Part shown: piece by piece, positions 33,321 to 45,365 of the stretch
Layout: every line of letters begins with the position of its first letter
Position numbering within the stretch: the stretch's first letter is position 1
DNA from: Symbiodinium kawagutii
Taxonomy: Eukaryota > Sar > Dinophyceae > Suessiales > Symbiodiniaceae
Direction: 5' to 3'
Length of the DNA: 64,000 nt
Assembly (NCBI GenBank): GCA_009767595.1
Contig: VSDK01011369.1
Location: 234,851 to 298,850, forward strand
Program-made: the position numbers and the translations under genes
Notes under the pieces: generated by a model
What the model was told of the DNA's origin: nothing
The model's database searches: none
Seen by the model: the letters and a program-made list of their open reading frames with translations, nothing else

Positions 33321-33609
33321 ATAGTGGTTTACAGTGGTTAATAATGCTTCATAGTGATTCATCAGCTGGTAAACAATGGTTACATGGAATATATAATAGC
33401 AATGATTCATGATAGCTGACTGATGATTCATATTGATATCAATGATTCATGGTGGTAAATTCTGATGATTATACAATAGTTTACGGTGGCAAACCCATGC
33501 TGGTTCGTGATTGCTGTTTACTGGCACGATGACAATGACAATTAATGGCGGTGGCACTATTCTTAGTGATGATTCATGGTGGCTAAGGAATACTGGGCGA
33601 ACGTTCTTT

Positions 33610-33711
33610 CTTACCCCATCTACCCATAAGTTACCCCATCCCCATGGCACAGCGGCTTACCCCAGCGTGTACATAAGTTACCCCAGGGCGTAAATCATAA
33701 TGGCACAGCGC
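33610..33711. repeat. two-copy diverged duplication with TTACCCCA words
   Basis: Two similar blocks, 33610-33654 and 33656-33711, each with CTTACCCCA, ATAAGTTACCCCA and ATGGCACAGCG in the same order. Confidence 0.7.
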
Positions 33712-34039
33712 CATCATAGTATCATTTTTTGCTGACAAATATACATGAGACCGTTCGTGCCAATGCGTTTTGTCGTCGAATCAATGAGAGATATGTAAAA
33801 GAATTAGAACAGCTCACGCAAATTTCTAATGGCACATCAGCATCCAATGTGAAAGGAATAGAACCATCATGTCTCCTGATATCCTAAGTTTCCCTGCGAT
33901 TAATTGCAATCAACCATGGTTGAAATGCGGTGGCAACATGAAAGCGCCAATGGCACACAAGCAAAGTCAGGTATGATTTAAAATTCTAGAATGCAAAGAT
34001 TTTCATCTTAAACATATCACCAACTTTGTTGCCCCATCT

Positions 34040-34235
34040 GTGTTTCCCAGTGGTCATGCCCACACACTGCGAGGCCTATGATCTACCATGAAAGGATCTA
34101 CTATGACCGAACGTTGGACCTTTCGCACCCAGCGCAGCCAGAAGTCACCCCGCCGCATGGCACACCGCGAAAGATTAATCGACCCACAAAATCAAAAAAC
34201 CACCCCACAGGTGCGGAAGATTAATCGACCCACAG
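34040..34235. CDS. coding-like island, frame unresolved
   Basis: Moderately GC-rich, with a good plus-strand acceptor-like tract (TGTGTTTCCCAG at about 34040). Plus frames RPMIYHERIYYDRTLDLSHP... and TERWTFRTQRSQKSPRRMAH..., minus MRRGDFWLRWVRKVQRSVIV. Nothing decides between them. Confidence 0.25.
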
Positions 34236-34944
34236 GAATGCAATGCCAAGAAACAGTAGGGGTAGAAAAAATCAGCTCTTTGCATTGGCATTCTCACCGT
34301 ATGAAACCAAACATGAACAGAGATTGATACGAAAGCTTAATGATCCTTCAAGTCATCAAGCAATCGTGAACGGCTGGTGGTTGTTGTGCACCGCTTTAAA
34401 GAAAAACAAAATCCTCACCTTAAAGATGACCAAATAGCATCTTTCACATGGGTCTGTAGAGGTTTCGACTATAACCACTTTATGACCACCGTGCAACCAT
34501 TAAAACCATAGAACAAATGCCTCTCAAGGGTTTGTCCAATAATGTACCCAAAAAACCTGGTGGTTTCCATTGATTTCCCTGTGAGTCAAGTTTAAGGACC
34601 CCAAACAATTTTGAATATTGGAAGCTTTGGAAGCCTCTAAAAAATACGGGAGGTACAACTCTGTACGTTCAGCCACACTGTACCCTCTGGTAAACTCACC
34701 TGGAACTGTAACATCGACCATTTATAGCTGGTTATTTTCTGGAATAAATTGCAATTTTTAGCTTCCAACTAGGTTTCCCAGAGAGCAAGAACAACTCTTG
34801 AAACCTTGATGTAAAGCAGGTGTACATCTGACAACAGAATAAATGAATAAAGTCATGGAGTGGTACCCCCACAGCTAGATAGATCGAGAAATCTAGATCA
34901 TACAAATGTGTGTGTATTTACATATGCATATATGCATACTGGAT

Positions 34945-35009
34945 ACATTACGTATATACATTACGTATATACATTCCGTATATACATTACGTATATACAT
35001 TGCATATAT
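34945..35009. repeat. 13-bp tandem repeat (ACATTACGTATAT) x5
   Basis: Five uninterrupted units with single-base changes (ACATTCCGTATAT, ACATTGCATATAT). (TA)n tracts follow. Confidence 0.9.
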
Positions 35010-35213
35010 GCAAAAGAAACAATAAAGATATATACATATATATATATATCACATGGACAACACAATGCATATGTGGCTATATGCAATGATATAGCATACT
35101 TCCATGCAGATATGTCAAGACAGTATATATATATATAAAAACACAATACATAGATAGGCAAATCTTTGACAACTTTAAATGACGTTGGCGTGTGTCAGAT
35201 ATGAGTCTAGCAC

Positions 35214-35319
35214 CTCGACAAACTTCTTTGACGCTGCTGCAGCATCTGCTGTACCTGAGAGCTGCCAAGCCCAACCAGGACCATCATGTGCCAAACGGGT
35301 GCATGGCAAAGGCTGTGAC
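35214..35319 (-). CDS. orphan exon, 35 codons
   Basis: Acceptor CTCTCTTAG|G, one phase base, SQPLPCTRLAHDGPGWAWQL then SGTADAAAASKKFVE, donor GTGCTA. Good coding character; family unknown. An upstream hydrophobic frame (ASELQAIAIATLVFMAIPLL) may just be intron. Confidence 0.5.
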
Positions 35320-35994
35320 CTAAGAGAGGCTCCATAATATAGCAGAGGAATGGCCATGAATACAAGTGTTGCTATAGCTATGGCTTGAAGCTCGCTGGCT
35401 AGAGCTATGGCTTGAAACCATGCAGAGGAATGGAAACCCAATCGGCCAACAGGTCTGAGTGGTTTTCAAAGCGGATTGGTTGATGGGTTTCCCTGGTTAG
35501 CTACTAGCTAAGGCCATAGATGGTGACAATCACAAACCAGCCGGTGCTAAATTCTGCTCAATGTCATGAGCCTCAAATATAGGCCGCACCCATAGCCATA
35601 GCATCGCGCTGGTGACTTGTCACCAGGCCCAAGTAAGGTAAACTGCAGTCATGACAAAGCCTATCACCTGCTGATCATCACCAATCATGGCCTATCACAG
35701 CTGAGTGATCACTTTGGGGCCAGCATCACGCATCCTCAGGTAACTTGTCTGGTACCCTCAAACACTTTGATCCATGAATTTGCCACGCTTTCATGAAGAT
35801 AGGGAGATAAAATTGCCTCCACCTGCATGTAAGAACAATAGTTTGGTAGAATCCCTGAGTGTTTTTGAGCCAACATATTGGTACTGGGGCAAGCAAAACA
35901 CCTGCAACAATATGGCCATGAATAACGGCATTTGCTGGTGAGTAGTCATGATTGATATGGGCTAGTGATCACGAAAACAATGGCACACATATAG

Positions 35995-36101
35995 TGGTTG
36001 GTGGTTTCAACCCCTACGAAAAATGCTACTCAACCAACCAACCAACTATTTAAAATTTGTTAAGCTAATACTATGGAAATAAACGATGTTTGAAACCATC
36101 A
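35995..36101. repeat. family C element, copy 2
   Basis: GGTTGGTGGTTTCAACCCCT then ACGAAAAATG and CAACCAACCAACC at the left; GATGTTTGAAACCATCAAAT at the right. Confidence 0.7.
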
Positions 36102-36154
36102 AATAGTATACCACAACTCCACAACTCACGAAGGCTCAACTGGGTGGCCCTTAC

Positions 36155-36189
36155 ACGTGCAGCGCTCAACTCTGCCAAATCCTGATCTC
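36155..36189 (-). CDS. orphan exon, 11 codons
   Basis: Acceptor AAGTGCACAG|G, two phase bases, DQDLAELSAAR, then a consensus donor GTAAGG. Helical. Confidence 0.4.
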
Positions 36190-36639
36190 CTGTGCACTTA
36201 CACGTTGTGCACCCGTGCACCTGAGTGGGTGGTCCATGTGGGACCCCTATATCATTGATCAAAAGTTATGAGTCCAGTACCGACCATGATTGTCTATCAC
36301 CATTGATAATGATTTGATGCATCCATAATAACATTGCAAAGTGTTTAAACAACCATCAACCATTGTGAGCCGTTGTACATTAAGGGAAATCAACCCCCTG
36401 ACGTGTCGCTAAGGCACCATTAACCAACCATGGTCAATCCTAAAGTCATGACAATGCCATAGAGGTAGCCAGCCACTTGGTTGCCCAGAAAATCAGTTCA
36501 ACAAGTTCCAAATCCAAATGCAATACAAAGGGAACCTGTTCGTAAGTGCACGATCTGTCAACCCAAACACGGCCAATATCCGTCGGCAGAAATTCTTTCA
36601 TCTACTGTTCTCTATATCTTACCGTGAATTACCGTCTCA

Positions 36640-36752
36640 ATCCAGTATCGCGATGGCTTCATTTGCTTGCCTCGGCATGTGCATATGCGATTTCTGCATA
36701 TGCGATTTCTCTATATCGAACCTGTTGATGTCCCCGGTGGCGTCTGCTGACT
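36640..36752 (-). CDS. orphan exon with a 15-bp internal repeat
   Basis: Minus frame ESADATGDINRFDIEKSHMQ then KSHMHMPRQANEAIAILD and a stop. GAAATCGCATATGCA is tandemly repeated, giving KSHMQ-KSHMH. A GT donor at 36722 would end it earlier. Possibly the last exon of a gene; uncertain. Confidence 0.35.
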
Positions 36753-37328
36753 CTTGGTTTCGTGCCGGATTACATAGGTTTGATCATTCCACCAAATTGT
36801 GAAACAGGTCTGACTTTTGGTACATCTCTGTGAATGGGTGTTTGAGAAAACAGGCGACAAATAGTTGTTGAAAGTCGAGATTGCTTGGCTTGGTAATGAA
36901 AATACTGTACACTTTGCGTGTGTGTTTATGATTGTTTAAGTGGGTGTGGGTGTGATTTTTTGTTCTTTTGGGGTCCGCTGCCCTTTGTGGCTGTTGGTCC
37001 ACCCCAATAGACCCCCCATGATCTCAAGGAGCCTCACCATCTCCAGAATGGGCGACCGCCTTTGCCAGAGAGAAGAGTCGTCCGTTTTCGAAAAAATATA
37101 GTGGTAATAGTTACAACCATGGGGCCTGATCAAATTACAATATCTGGACTTGATGGTTTCCTCCAGCAGGTTTCAACAAAAACATTGTGACCTTGCCGTT
37201 TCAAACAGATCAAGATCACCAACCAATGAAAAATCCCCAGCTCCAGATCTCCCAGCAAAGAATGCCAGTCTTGGGCGGATGGAAACCACCACCAACATCC
37301 ACCAACCCTGATCCAAAATTTCCACCAC

Positions 37329-37493
37329 CTGAGGCATAGCTCCTGAGTTTTTACTTCTTTCAGCCTCAGCCGCGGCAATCTTCTGGCTTGAAACTGAGGC
37401 CTGGAGTATCACCAATCGCACGTTAGGATGCCTTCCACGGCCTCCTTTCTTAAAGGCAACGACAAAGCCTGAATTGGAGAACGACGTGGGCAT
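37329..37493 (-). CDS. orphan exon, 55 codons
   Basis: Acceptor GAATCCAG, MPTSFSNSGFVVAFKKGGRG, RHPNVRLVILQ, ASVSSQKIAAAEAERSKNSG, AMPQ, donor GTGGTG, phase 0 to 0. The first codon is ATG, so it might be a start exon. The frame runs on to about 37307 (VVEILDQ) with another GT donor. Basic then helical; no family recognised. Confidence 0.5.
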
Positions 37494-37574
37494 CTGGATT
37501 CACTTCTAGTTGTTGCATGGTAGGATTCGCACTGAAAACATCATGAAAATCACTCCAAATTACGTCCCGGCATG

Positions 37575-37640
37575 TCAACAGTGGCTGCGTCTTGACAATT
37601 CTTCGCGGCAAGGATCTCGGGCTGGAAGCCGCAAAGAGGG
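37575..37640 (-). CDS. coding-like island
   Basis: Short GC-rich minus-strand patch, for example AASSPRSLPRRIVKTQPL. No clear splice borders. Confidence 0.2.
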   Translation of the reverse strand, partial: PSLRLPARDPCREELSRRSHC

Positions 37641-37898
37641 GGGGGTGTTGATGCGGATGTTTTTCTGACTACACCCTCGAAGAGGGCTCATACGCCCTCT
37701 AAAGATGATTGATTTTGGTGTTGCTTGGGGATAAAAGTCCAAAAGGAACACTGCCTTAGAGGGTGTTACCAAGGTCCCTACTCTAAAATAAACAATCCTA
37801 TGTGGGACCATGGACCTACATCCCAAACATATGGCCATTGGATGCCATTCTTATGGAGGGAGCAATTGGTTACACCAGTCACCCTCAACATCTAAGGC

Positions 37899-37962
37899 TC
37901 CGCGCCGCCACAGTTTCTGGCAGCTCGATCAATGGCTGTCCGACCTTGGAGAACCGTGGGTC
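37899..37962 (-). CDS. orphan exon, about 21 codons
   Basis: Acceptor AAGTTTCCAG|G, DPRFSKVGQPLIELPETVAA plus RSL. GC donors lie near the end (37898-37906). Family unknown. Confidence 0.4.
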
Positions 37963-38094
37963 CTGGAAACTTGACTCGACCCCTCTGACCTTCAGGCGAA
38001 AAACCAAGCCCCTTTATACGAATGTTCGTGACATGTGAGCCTGATGCGATCAAAATGCTGGGTGTGCATCCGTTTGTGAACAAAACATGAGTAC

Positions 38095-38150
38095 TGGTTC
38101 GTGGTTTCAACCTCTATGAAACATGTCAGTCAACCAACTATTTGTAAATA
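38095..38150. repeat. family C half element
   Basis: GGTTCGTGGTTTCAACCTCT, ATGAAACATG, GTCAACCAACTATTTGTAAA; the right half is missing. Confidence 0.6.
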
Positions 38151-38612
38151 GATAACCATACTATATGATTCGCAAATAAAAACGTTGGTATTCATTGGGA
38201 AAAAGGTCACCAAGTCGTCGCAAGCAGACCTGACAGCCAAACAAGGAATTCTTACGGCAAAAGAACACAAAAGTTATCATCAACATACCCGGGATGCGAG
38301 TCGCCAAAAAAACCAAGTCGAACTTCGGTGGTTTCCAGCAATCCAAAACTTAGTTTGAACAACAGAATCTTGAGCTGGAAAATCGTTCAAGTGCGCGAAC
38401 ACAAGGTGCTGGCCAACTCAGACATCTCAGAGCCTATGTTTGTAGTCGCAAAGTCTTATATAATATAATTATGTAGTCGCAAAGTCATGAATAAATTCAA
38501 TGTATTAATAGTATACTGCCCTATAACCACTATATCTATTTTTGTGCGTTGTGTGCCTGCGTCAATTGATTCATACTGTGCCAGACTCCCAGACCATCCC
38601 AGACCACTGTAC

Positions 38613-38699
38613 CATCCGAACTTCCAAGCGTAGCCACGTTTTGTGCCAGCCAATCTCCCACGGGAGGCTGCCACTCCTCGCATGCGACAAGAAACGACG
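38613..38699 (-). CDS. orphan exon, 29 codons
   Basis: Acceptor TGCTTCCAG, RRFLSHARSGSLPWEIGWHK then TWLRLEVRM, donor GTACAG, phase 0 to 0. Trp-rich and probably folded. No family recognised. Confidence 0.5.
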
Positions 38700-38783
38700 C
38701 TGGAAGCAATTAACGGTGAAGGAAGGATGCAGGCTTGTTGCTGCATGGCTAGCAACTTACACCCCAAGATTGGATGACAACAC

Positions 38784-38848
38784 GAATGCGTGAGGTCAGT
38801 TGTAGCTGTGGTCCAAAGCTGGCGTGAGTTCGCAGAAATATTTGTACT
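38784..38848 (-). CDS. orphan exon, 21 codons
   Basis: Acceptor GCTTGCCAG, one phase base, VQIFLRTHASFGPQLQLTSR plus I, donor GTGTTG, one base left over. Confidence 0.4.
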
Positions 38849-39396
38849 CTGGCAAGCTCCCCTGGAAGCTGGAAATCACCCCCTTTTTTGATGTTTTCTG
38901 TAGCTACAAGTAATCCAGCAATGAACAATGGATTTTCCACTTCCTGGTTAGTTCACAACATTGATCAATGATGGCGGAACATGTGGAAAAACAGCTGATA
39001 ATGGTTGACAATGATGGCTGATGGTCAGTACTGGTTCGGGACTGTTCATCACTTGTGGTCAGGGGTAGGTGACAAAAGCCTGGAAGAAGAAAACAGGGAA
39101 GGGACCAACCACGGAGAGATGAAAATTATCGACGGTCTCTGTAGCCATCTATTGACTCTCTGATTCACCTTGCTGCAATCTTGCTCGTGGAAGATGTAAC
39201 AATAAGAAGGATAGCTACCCACGATTCAGTGACTGAGAATTGCAATCTCCGACATTGAAGATTTTTCCTGTTGATAACTAATATGATCGATTCACAATCC
39301 ATTGATGAAATTGGTTTATCAAGCTTTCTGCTTGTTTTCTCCAGTATATTTGTCATCAAGTCACCATCTCTCGATCACAATCCCAAAGACTCGATT

Positions 39397-39464
39397 CTGG
39401 CTGTTCCCTGCTCGCCCAAGGAGTCCATGGCCACGTGTTGAAAGCCGGCTTCTCTGACGAGAAG
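39397..39464 (-). CDS. orphan exon, about 22 codons
   Basis: After GGGCAAATAG the frame LLVREAGFQHVAMDSLGEQG is open, then TARIE. Another frame (SSEKPAFNTWPWTPWASREQ) is open too. Borders unclear. Confidence 0.3.
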
Positions 39465-39610
39465 CTATTTGCCCCATCTCCAAACCATGCGCATGTTTTG
39501 TGGGAAAATGGGAGAACATCTGGGAAATCGATGGTGTTTTGAGGGAAAACCAACAAGCTTAGAGGTGCGGCATGTTTTTTCTGCATTTTCGGGAGCCACA
39601 TCTAGCCAAC

Positions 39611-39689
39611 CTTCACGGTTCCCGCTTGCCGCTTTGGGACCCCCCACAGCTTTCTCGCCACCAGCGCAGGCATCATCCATTGGGCATGA
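39611..39689 (-). CDS. orphan exon, 26 codons
   Basis: SCPMDDACAGGEKAVGGPKA then ASGNRE plus one base, donor GTTGGC. The preceding frame (LTLSVDEE) is also open. The plus strand holds a 105-residue frame across the same bases, here judged a shadow, though it is the main rival. Confidence 0.4.
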
Positions 39690-39958
39690 CTCTTCGTCAA
39701 CAGAGAGTGTCAGAATGGCCGCATCAATGACGGGTATCCCCAGTAACCATCAGCCATCGGTACGGAAAGCAATGCATGGCTTATGAAATCAAGGCTTTGG
39801 ATGGATACCATGGCTTTTGACAGGAGTACAAATGTTACGGGGTTGGGCTCATGTCTGAGCTACGATTTGATTCCGCTTGGGGATCCTAGCTTCAATGCAT
39901 AGCTTGATGTGTCGACTCATCACACGAAGTGCCTTGCGTTGGAGAAACAGTGTTCCAC

Positions 39959-39986
39959 CTGGGTCGTAACTGCTGTCATCTTCGAG
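39959..39986 (-). CDS. possible short exon
   Basis: CGCGGAG, then LEDDSSYDP plus one base, donor GTGGAA. Acidic; very short. Confidence 0.25.
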
Positions 39987-39999
39987 CTCCGCGAATGGA

Positions 40000-42900
40000 C
40001 AAGGTGCTCACATGGTATACTGTTTTGTGGGGACTATTGTAATACATTACATCATGGGCAACCTTATATCCCTCCCAATTTTCCTAACAACACCATGTCC
40101 AGTATCATCTTGCACAGGAACTTTCAAGAGGAAAGTGGTCGAGTTATGTTGAAAATGTGCATCTTGTTCATGTTTTTATCCACGACTGAGGGCATCATGA
40201 TTTTGCAGGAAAAAAGTGCAAAACTGCTTTCACTGCTTTATTCATAATCTTCTTTACCTACTTGGAAGTGTATCCCCACCATGAATATAGGCAGGGTTAT
40301 AAGCTACCTTGTAGGGATCATAAAGATGGTTCCAACCCCAGCTGCACATCCAAATAGGTCCAGTGAGATTCTTCAGAAATGATCCCTCAGCATGGTCAAC
40401 CAATCGCAAAACAATTGCCAGGCAGTGGCAGGAGCCTGGATAGACCCGGTTGGAAAGGAGAACATACTTCAACAAGGTTTCAACCATTGTATTTTTGAAC
40501 TATCATTTAGGAAACATAACATTGGATTGGTGTTGTTTCTTACGTGGTGCCCTGCCAATCAGCAGACCCAGAAGGTTTTCTCCACCCTGTGCCAAAATTA
40601 AGTGTAATTAAATCACCTACAACCAAGAAACAAGATACGACGGATAAAAAGCAACGATTAGCATGGCAGCCATACTAAATCATACAGTGAGAGTGATGAT
40701 CATGTTTGCACCACATCCAAATATGACCAGCAACACCGTGTTTGGGGAAGAATTATCCACGTTTGAGTGCTCATGACTCACCTTTTCGTTGTGGCCATAG
40801 AAGCCATCGTAAGGACGCGAACCACGAGCTGACGTATGGTAGGCGCGTGCCTTCATTTGGGTGGTGGCTTCTCTAATTCATATTGATCTATAGATGTTGA
40901 TAGATAAGGCATCAGTAAAGGTCTGGGACGAATTTGATCAACTTTGTTTCTGTTGCGGTTTTGTTAGACCTTTTTTGTAGGATTCTCCATTAAAAATCAG
41001 CAACCCTTATAGGCTCATATGGGATTAACCAACAATGAAGAGACCGCAAAGAGACAATGAATAGGCCATTCCATGTGATCTTTTGTTGCATTCCCTGCTG
41101 GCTGCCAGCCGTAGTTATTTTCTGGGTCGCTGCTGCTAAAGTTCAATTCCTCAGGGTCTCTTTACCTCGTCAATCGTGCCCTCTCATCTGAGAAACGTCA
41201 GAATAATTAGGATGATTATGTAACTTCATAGATCTGTATTAAGAACCACCCCCAGTCTACATTAAATAGCCGGCTATTTCATCCCAAATATCAGTGGTTT
41301 ATCAATATGGATCTAACATTAAGAGCAGCTGGCAGGTGATCCTCATCGCGGAGACAAACCAATCACAAATCCGTTGCTGTTAACGACTCCAAGCTTTAAC
41401 GAATCACAGAGATAACAAGTTGCCAGGCATTTCCCTTGAGTAGATCCTTAACGATTCCAAGCTATCAGCACCCAAGAAAACAATCGTTCGTTAGCCAGTG
41501 AGGTTCCTCGGGTACCTCCCCAACTATTGCCAGCCGTCATCTGACCTCATCCATCCTTGCTGTACTTTACACCGCCCCACAATCACACACACACATGTAA
41601 TTAAACATGAAAACATATTGCATGCAGTCAGTGTTTGTGTAGATACAGAGACAAGAACATGCATGTCTGTTTACCTACATGTTTGTCACCGACATGATAA
41701 TGTGTGTGTATATATATTCAGCACGTCCTTATGGCTAATCAAGCCCAACCTTTGCGCAGTGCATCTTTTTCCGAGCATGATCGTTTCACCGCGGTTTCAC
41801 TGCGCACACCGAGGAGTGGATTCATCTAAATGAATCAGATCATCTACTGAAACGGTTTCAGATCAGACACCTCGAGCGAAAAAAAGGTGGATACATTTGT
41901 TCATATGAGTATACCATCAACACTAGCAGGTTTGTGACAACGATGAAAGAATCATCTAGAGCTTCTTACAGCTTTCTGCACTTACGACGACCTAGTATGG
42001 TGCTGGTCTTGCATAACCAAAGGAAATAGACATATCAATAGGTATCATGGCACCTATTCTCTTAACTCGTAAACATCAACCATGGCAAAAACGTCGTGCC
42101 CACCCTTAGCATATGACTCCCTCGCATGACCATCATCTCCTGTCAAAGATTCGCTATCTGATTGCTACCCATCTTTACCATTCAATGCCATGGTCCTTTC
42201 GGCAAAAAATGCTGTGATCATTAAAATCCAATAAAACCAACCTAATTGGCTTTTCAGATCCCAAAATGCGATCAAAAGCAAGTCAGTGTTGGTGAATCTC
42301 AGGAATTGATTTGTTTAGAAATATCTAGTGAAGTAGTATAAGCCCCCAAAGTGCTGGTCTGCCCACTGGCAGTCGAACTTTGGTGGGAAATGCACCATTG
42401 AAGCATTTGTGGATGGTTTTTCTCGTATGGTGACTTTCCATTTTGATGTGAGATTTCGAGAGGGTGCATAATTTCCAGAAGGTGGCCCTTTGGGATGAAT
42501 AAGATTACCAGGACCAGCACATGCTGATTCGTTCTTAACCCTTCCGGCCTGGTGTTTTGGAAACCTAAAAATAACATGGGTCGGATACGCATTGTAGACA
42601 TGGATCCAGTTCAATGAAACTGCGGTATAAACTGTTGACCCATAACCATTACTAACCGGTAAGTGAGGGCTTGAGCATGCTTGAGCACTATAAAGCTTTG
42701 ATCACTTGATAACTTGATTGAGCATTCTAAACAGCTGCTAACCACTGCTAGACACTGTCAGCCATTATAATCAAACATGCAGGATCTTAACACAACCCAA
42801 CTGCTGGCTGGTATTCAGAGGCCATGCCGCTGCTTCACCTGACCTTGTTTGGAAGCTGGCAGTGCACAGGAGCCAATCATGATCTTACCCTGGCACTCCA

Positions 42901-43470
42901 GTAACCATTGTTTGAATGATTTTTACCGTTTAACTGAGGGGTGAAATCTACCAAAAGGGATGCCCTTGTTTGCTCATGGTATCCCAGGGTTCTTGGGAAA
43001 CCTTCCAACAGAATCGACTTCGAAAGGGGCACCACAAGATCAACTTCTACACCTTGGGCTGGCAGATCAATAGCCTAAAATTATAGGTTGCCTGGTTAGT
43101 ATACTATCATATCATATCACTAGTGCTTACTGCGGCGGCTTATTACCTATACATATCATAAGTACTAATCGAGTGACTATAAATCGGCCAGAATTGCAGG
43201 CACCCGGGCTATGTCAGGGAGTATGCTAGGGCTACATCAGGGTATCGCGAACAAAAAACCTATGCTGCTCGGCACCTTCACTTTACGTACTAGCAGATAA
43301 GCTGAATTTCCATTCGTTGACACTTGCCCTTGCAAGAATACTCAACTGTCAAGAAACGCTCACATGCATGAAAAAACGACTGCTGCTATCTTGAGATTCT
43401 CAGTTCCAATTTCTACATCTACCCTCTTTTTGTTGGCTATCCCTTCCGAGCTAATTCACTTGGCAAACGA
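40000..43470. other. 3.5 kb with no supported exon
   Basis: Mixed sequence, less repeat-rich than most spacers. Open frames at 40260-40490, 41500-41830 and 42300-42610 lack a GC rise and consistent splice borders. No element of families A-C seen. Confidence 0.4.
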
Positions 43471-43477
43471 AATCAAC

Positions 43478-43793
43478 TAGCTCCGAGCAAACGAGGCAGT
43501 TGAGTTGATACAGGTCAACCCGTTTGCAACGTATTCAAAGTAGGTGTCCTTCTTGTGCAAGGCTATCTGCCGGTGTATTGGCGACTCGACAACTGTGGCC
43601 ACTGTTGACACTGCACAAGTTTTTGAGACGGAAAACATGGCGTTGCGAAGCTTCTGACGAAACATGCCAGTGGTAACACTCCACAGTAGTTAGCTATCAT
43701 GGCTTCCCAGACCAATTGATGCCGTTCACCATTGACAAAAAAATGCAGGGCCGAATCCGACCAATTGAACTGCCAAAGCTGAGGATTCACCAC
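43478..43793 (-). CDS. coding-like region, two overlapping frames
   Basis: One minus frame reads ...VESPIHRQIALHKKDTYFEY then VANGLTCINSTASFARS and a stop. A second, upstream, reads ...NWSDSALHFFVNGERHQLVW.... Moderate GC. Possibly one or two exons; borders not resolved. Confidence 0.3.
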
Positions 43794-43989
43794 CTTTCAA
43801 ACCGCTCAGCCCGATCTTGGGACCACACTTTCGGCTTCAGCCAATTGCTTCATGTGGCCATCATGAACCAGGCTGTTTTCCCTATGAAATTGTTGGTGAA
43901 CTTATCCCAAATGATTGGTTAAAGCCTTGAGCCATAGCTATGTTTTGTAATTATCAACCACGGGGTTCTTAGCCTCGCATGTCTAACTA

Positions 43990-44100
43990 GTCCAAGGCGA
44001 AGATAGTACAGCAGCTCGCAGCAGTGGCCACGGTCATCCTGAACTTCACCGGTGCAGCAGTAGGCCGAAAGGGGCGCCTAGTAGCCGGTGGAGGCTGATC
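43990..44100. CDS. coding-like island, strand unclear
   Basis: Plus KAKIVQQLAAVATVILNFTG... with a stop, minus PPPATRRPFRPTAAPVKFRM.... Unresolved. Confidence 0.2.
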
Positions 44101-44448
44101 ACTATGTGACTGGGGAAGTTGTTCAAAATCTTTGGTCACACACCATAAATCCAGGCATCTTGTCATGTACGCAGAGCAAGCAAACATCTTTATGTACACT
44201 TGAATCATATGTGTATATAAATAATATACAAACTTATATCTGTATAGTGTATATGTATTTGAACATCTACATACAATATCTTACGATGTCTATATCGTTG
44301 TATATATCTGCATTCAAGTATAGATATCATAGACAATATATGCTAGATATAGTGTAGTGTAGACATGCGTCTGCCTTGTCTGCGCTTCAGTGCCTAGCAA
44401 AAAGAGATTCCAAAGAGTTGATGGAGCAAAGAACGAGAAGAACAAATA

Positions 44449-44550
44449 ACTGGTTGGTTTTCACCCCTTCGAAAAATATTTGTCAACCAACCATCTGTTA
44501 ATAACTATATATATATATTAGGGAAAAAATGCTTGAACCCACCAACCAGG
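44449..44550. repeat. family C element, copy 3
   Basis: ACTGGTTGGTTTTCACCCCT then TCGAAAAATATTTGTCAACC at the left; GGGAAAAAATGCTTGAACCC then ACCAACCAG at the right, with (TA)n in the middle. Confidence 0.8.
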
Positions 44551-44639
44551 TAAAGATTCAGCAACCAACATGAGAAACCTGTTGCCAACCTGGTGGATTT
44601 CCTTGACATAAAGCGGTGATTTACCAAACAAACCTCGGG

Positions 44640-44895
44640 ATCAGTCGTACACAAGTATGATGAAAGCAACAACAGAACGGGTACCAAACCCGTTGATCAA
44701 AGATATCCGCAAAAGGATGATTGTTGCTTGCGGCATAACATTCACAAACTATTGTGTTTGCCGAAAAGACCAAGCATCCACATGCATCCACACCACTCTG
44801 ATGGCTTGTGGGGAGCACCCAAGTCTCAACCAGATCTTCATTGTCACGGATGCCCGGGGCCCTCGCATGTAGATGCCAGTGACACTGCAGGTGTT
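44640..44895 (-). CDS. coding-like region, possible continuation of the orphan gene
   Basis: A long minus-strand frame (from about 45040) contains CHWHLHARAPGIRDNEDLVE after CACTGCAG-like sequence. A second frame in the GC-rich part reads VTGIYMRGPRASVTMKIWLR. The first has the phase needed after the 45316 exon. Unresolved. Confidence 0.3.
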
Positions 44896-45315
44896 TGGCT
44901 CTAGCGGAGCTCACGAGCGTTGAAACCATCAACATGGCGAAGACCCATGGGTACATTAAGGTTACACCTTTGCTGGGGTAGTGAACTTCCTCTGTCCAGT
45001 TTCTACTGGGGTAGATTGGTATGCACATGGAGCGCCCCAATTCAGTAGATAAAACTCTTGATTATATCTCTACATCTCTACTATTGCGGTTTGTGGTATC
45101 GGTTGCTGCTTCTCACATTGGCTGCGATGAACCGTATTACCTCGCACAAACGCGCTCTTCTCCCAGTGCTATTCTCCGACCATTTGTAATTTATGCGGGT
45201 TTATTAAGAAGTATATAGATATCGATATACATCAATAAACGACAAGACGCACACATAGGGGATAATTTTTGAAGGCATCATCACCATACAGCCTCCCTGC
45301 GGCGCCAGGTCGCAC

Positions 45316-45365
45316 CTCATTTGGGCTGTACTTTGGGACAAACAGCTTGATGCGCCTTCGCGAGG
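45316..45365 (-). CDS. orphan gene, exon 7
   Basis: Two phase bases plus SRRRIKLFVPKYSPNE, donor GTGCGA. The frame and GC-richness continue to about 45293 (VRPGAAGRL), so a later donor is possible. The first two bases complete Ala with the base left by exon 6. Basic. Confidence 0.55.

Noticed and set aside
39469..39786. 105-residue plus-strand open frame
   Set aside because: The minus frame across the same bases has better splice borders and agrees with neighbouring exons; kept only as a rival reading.
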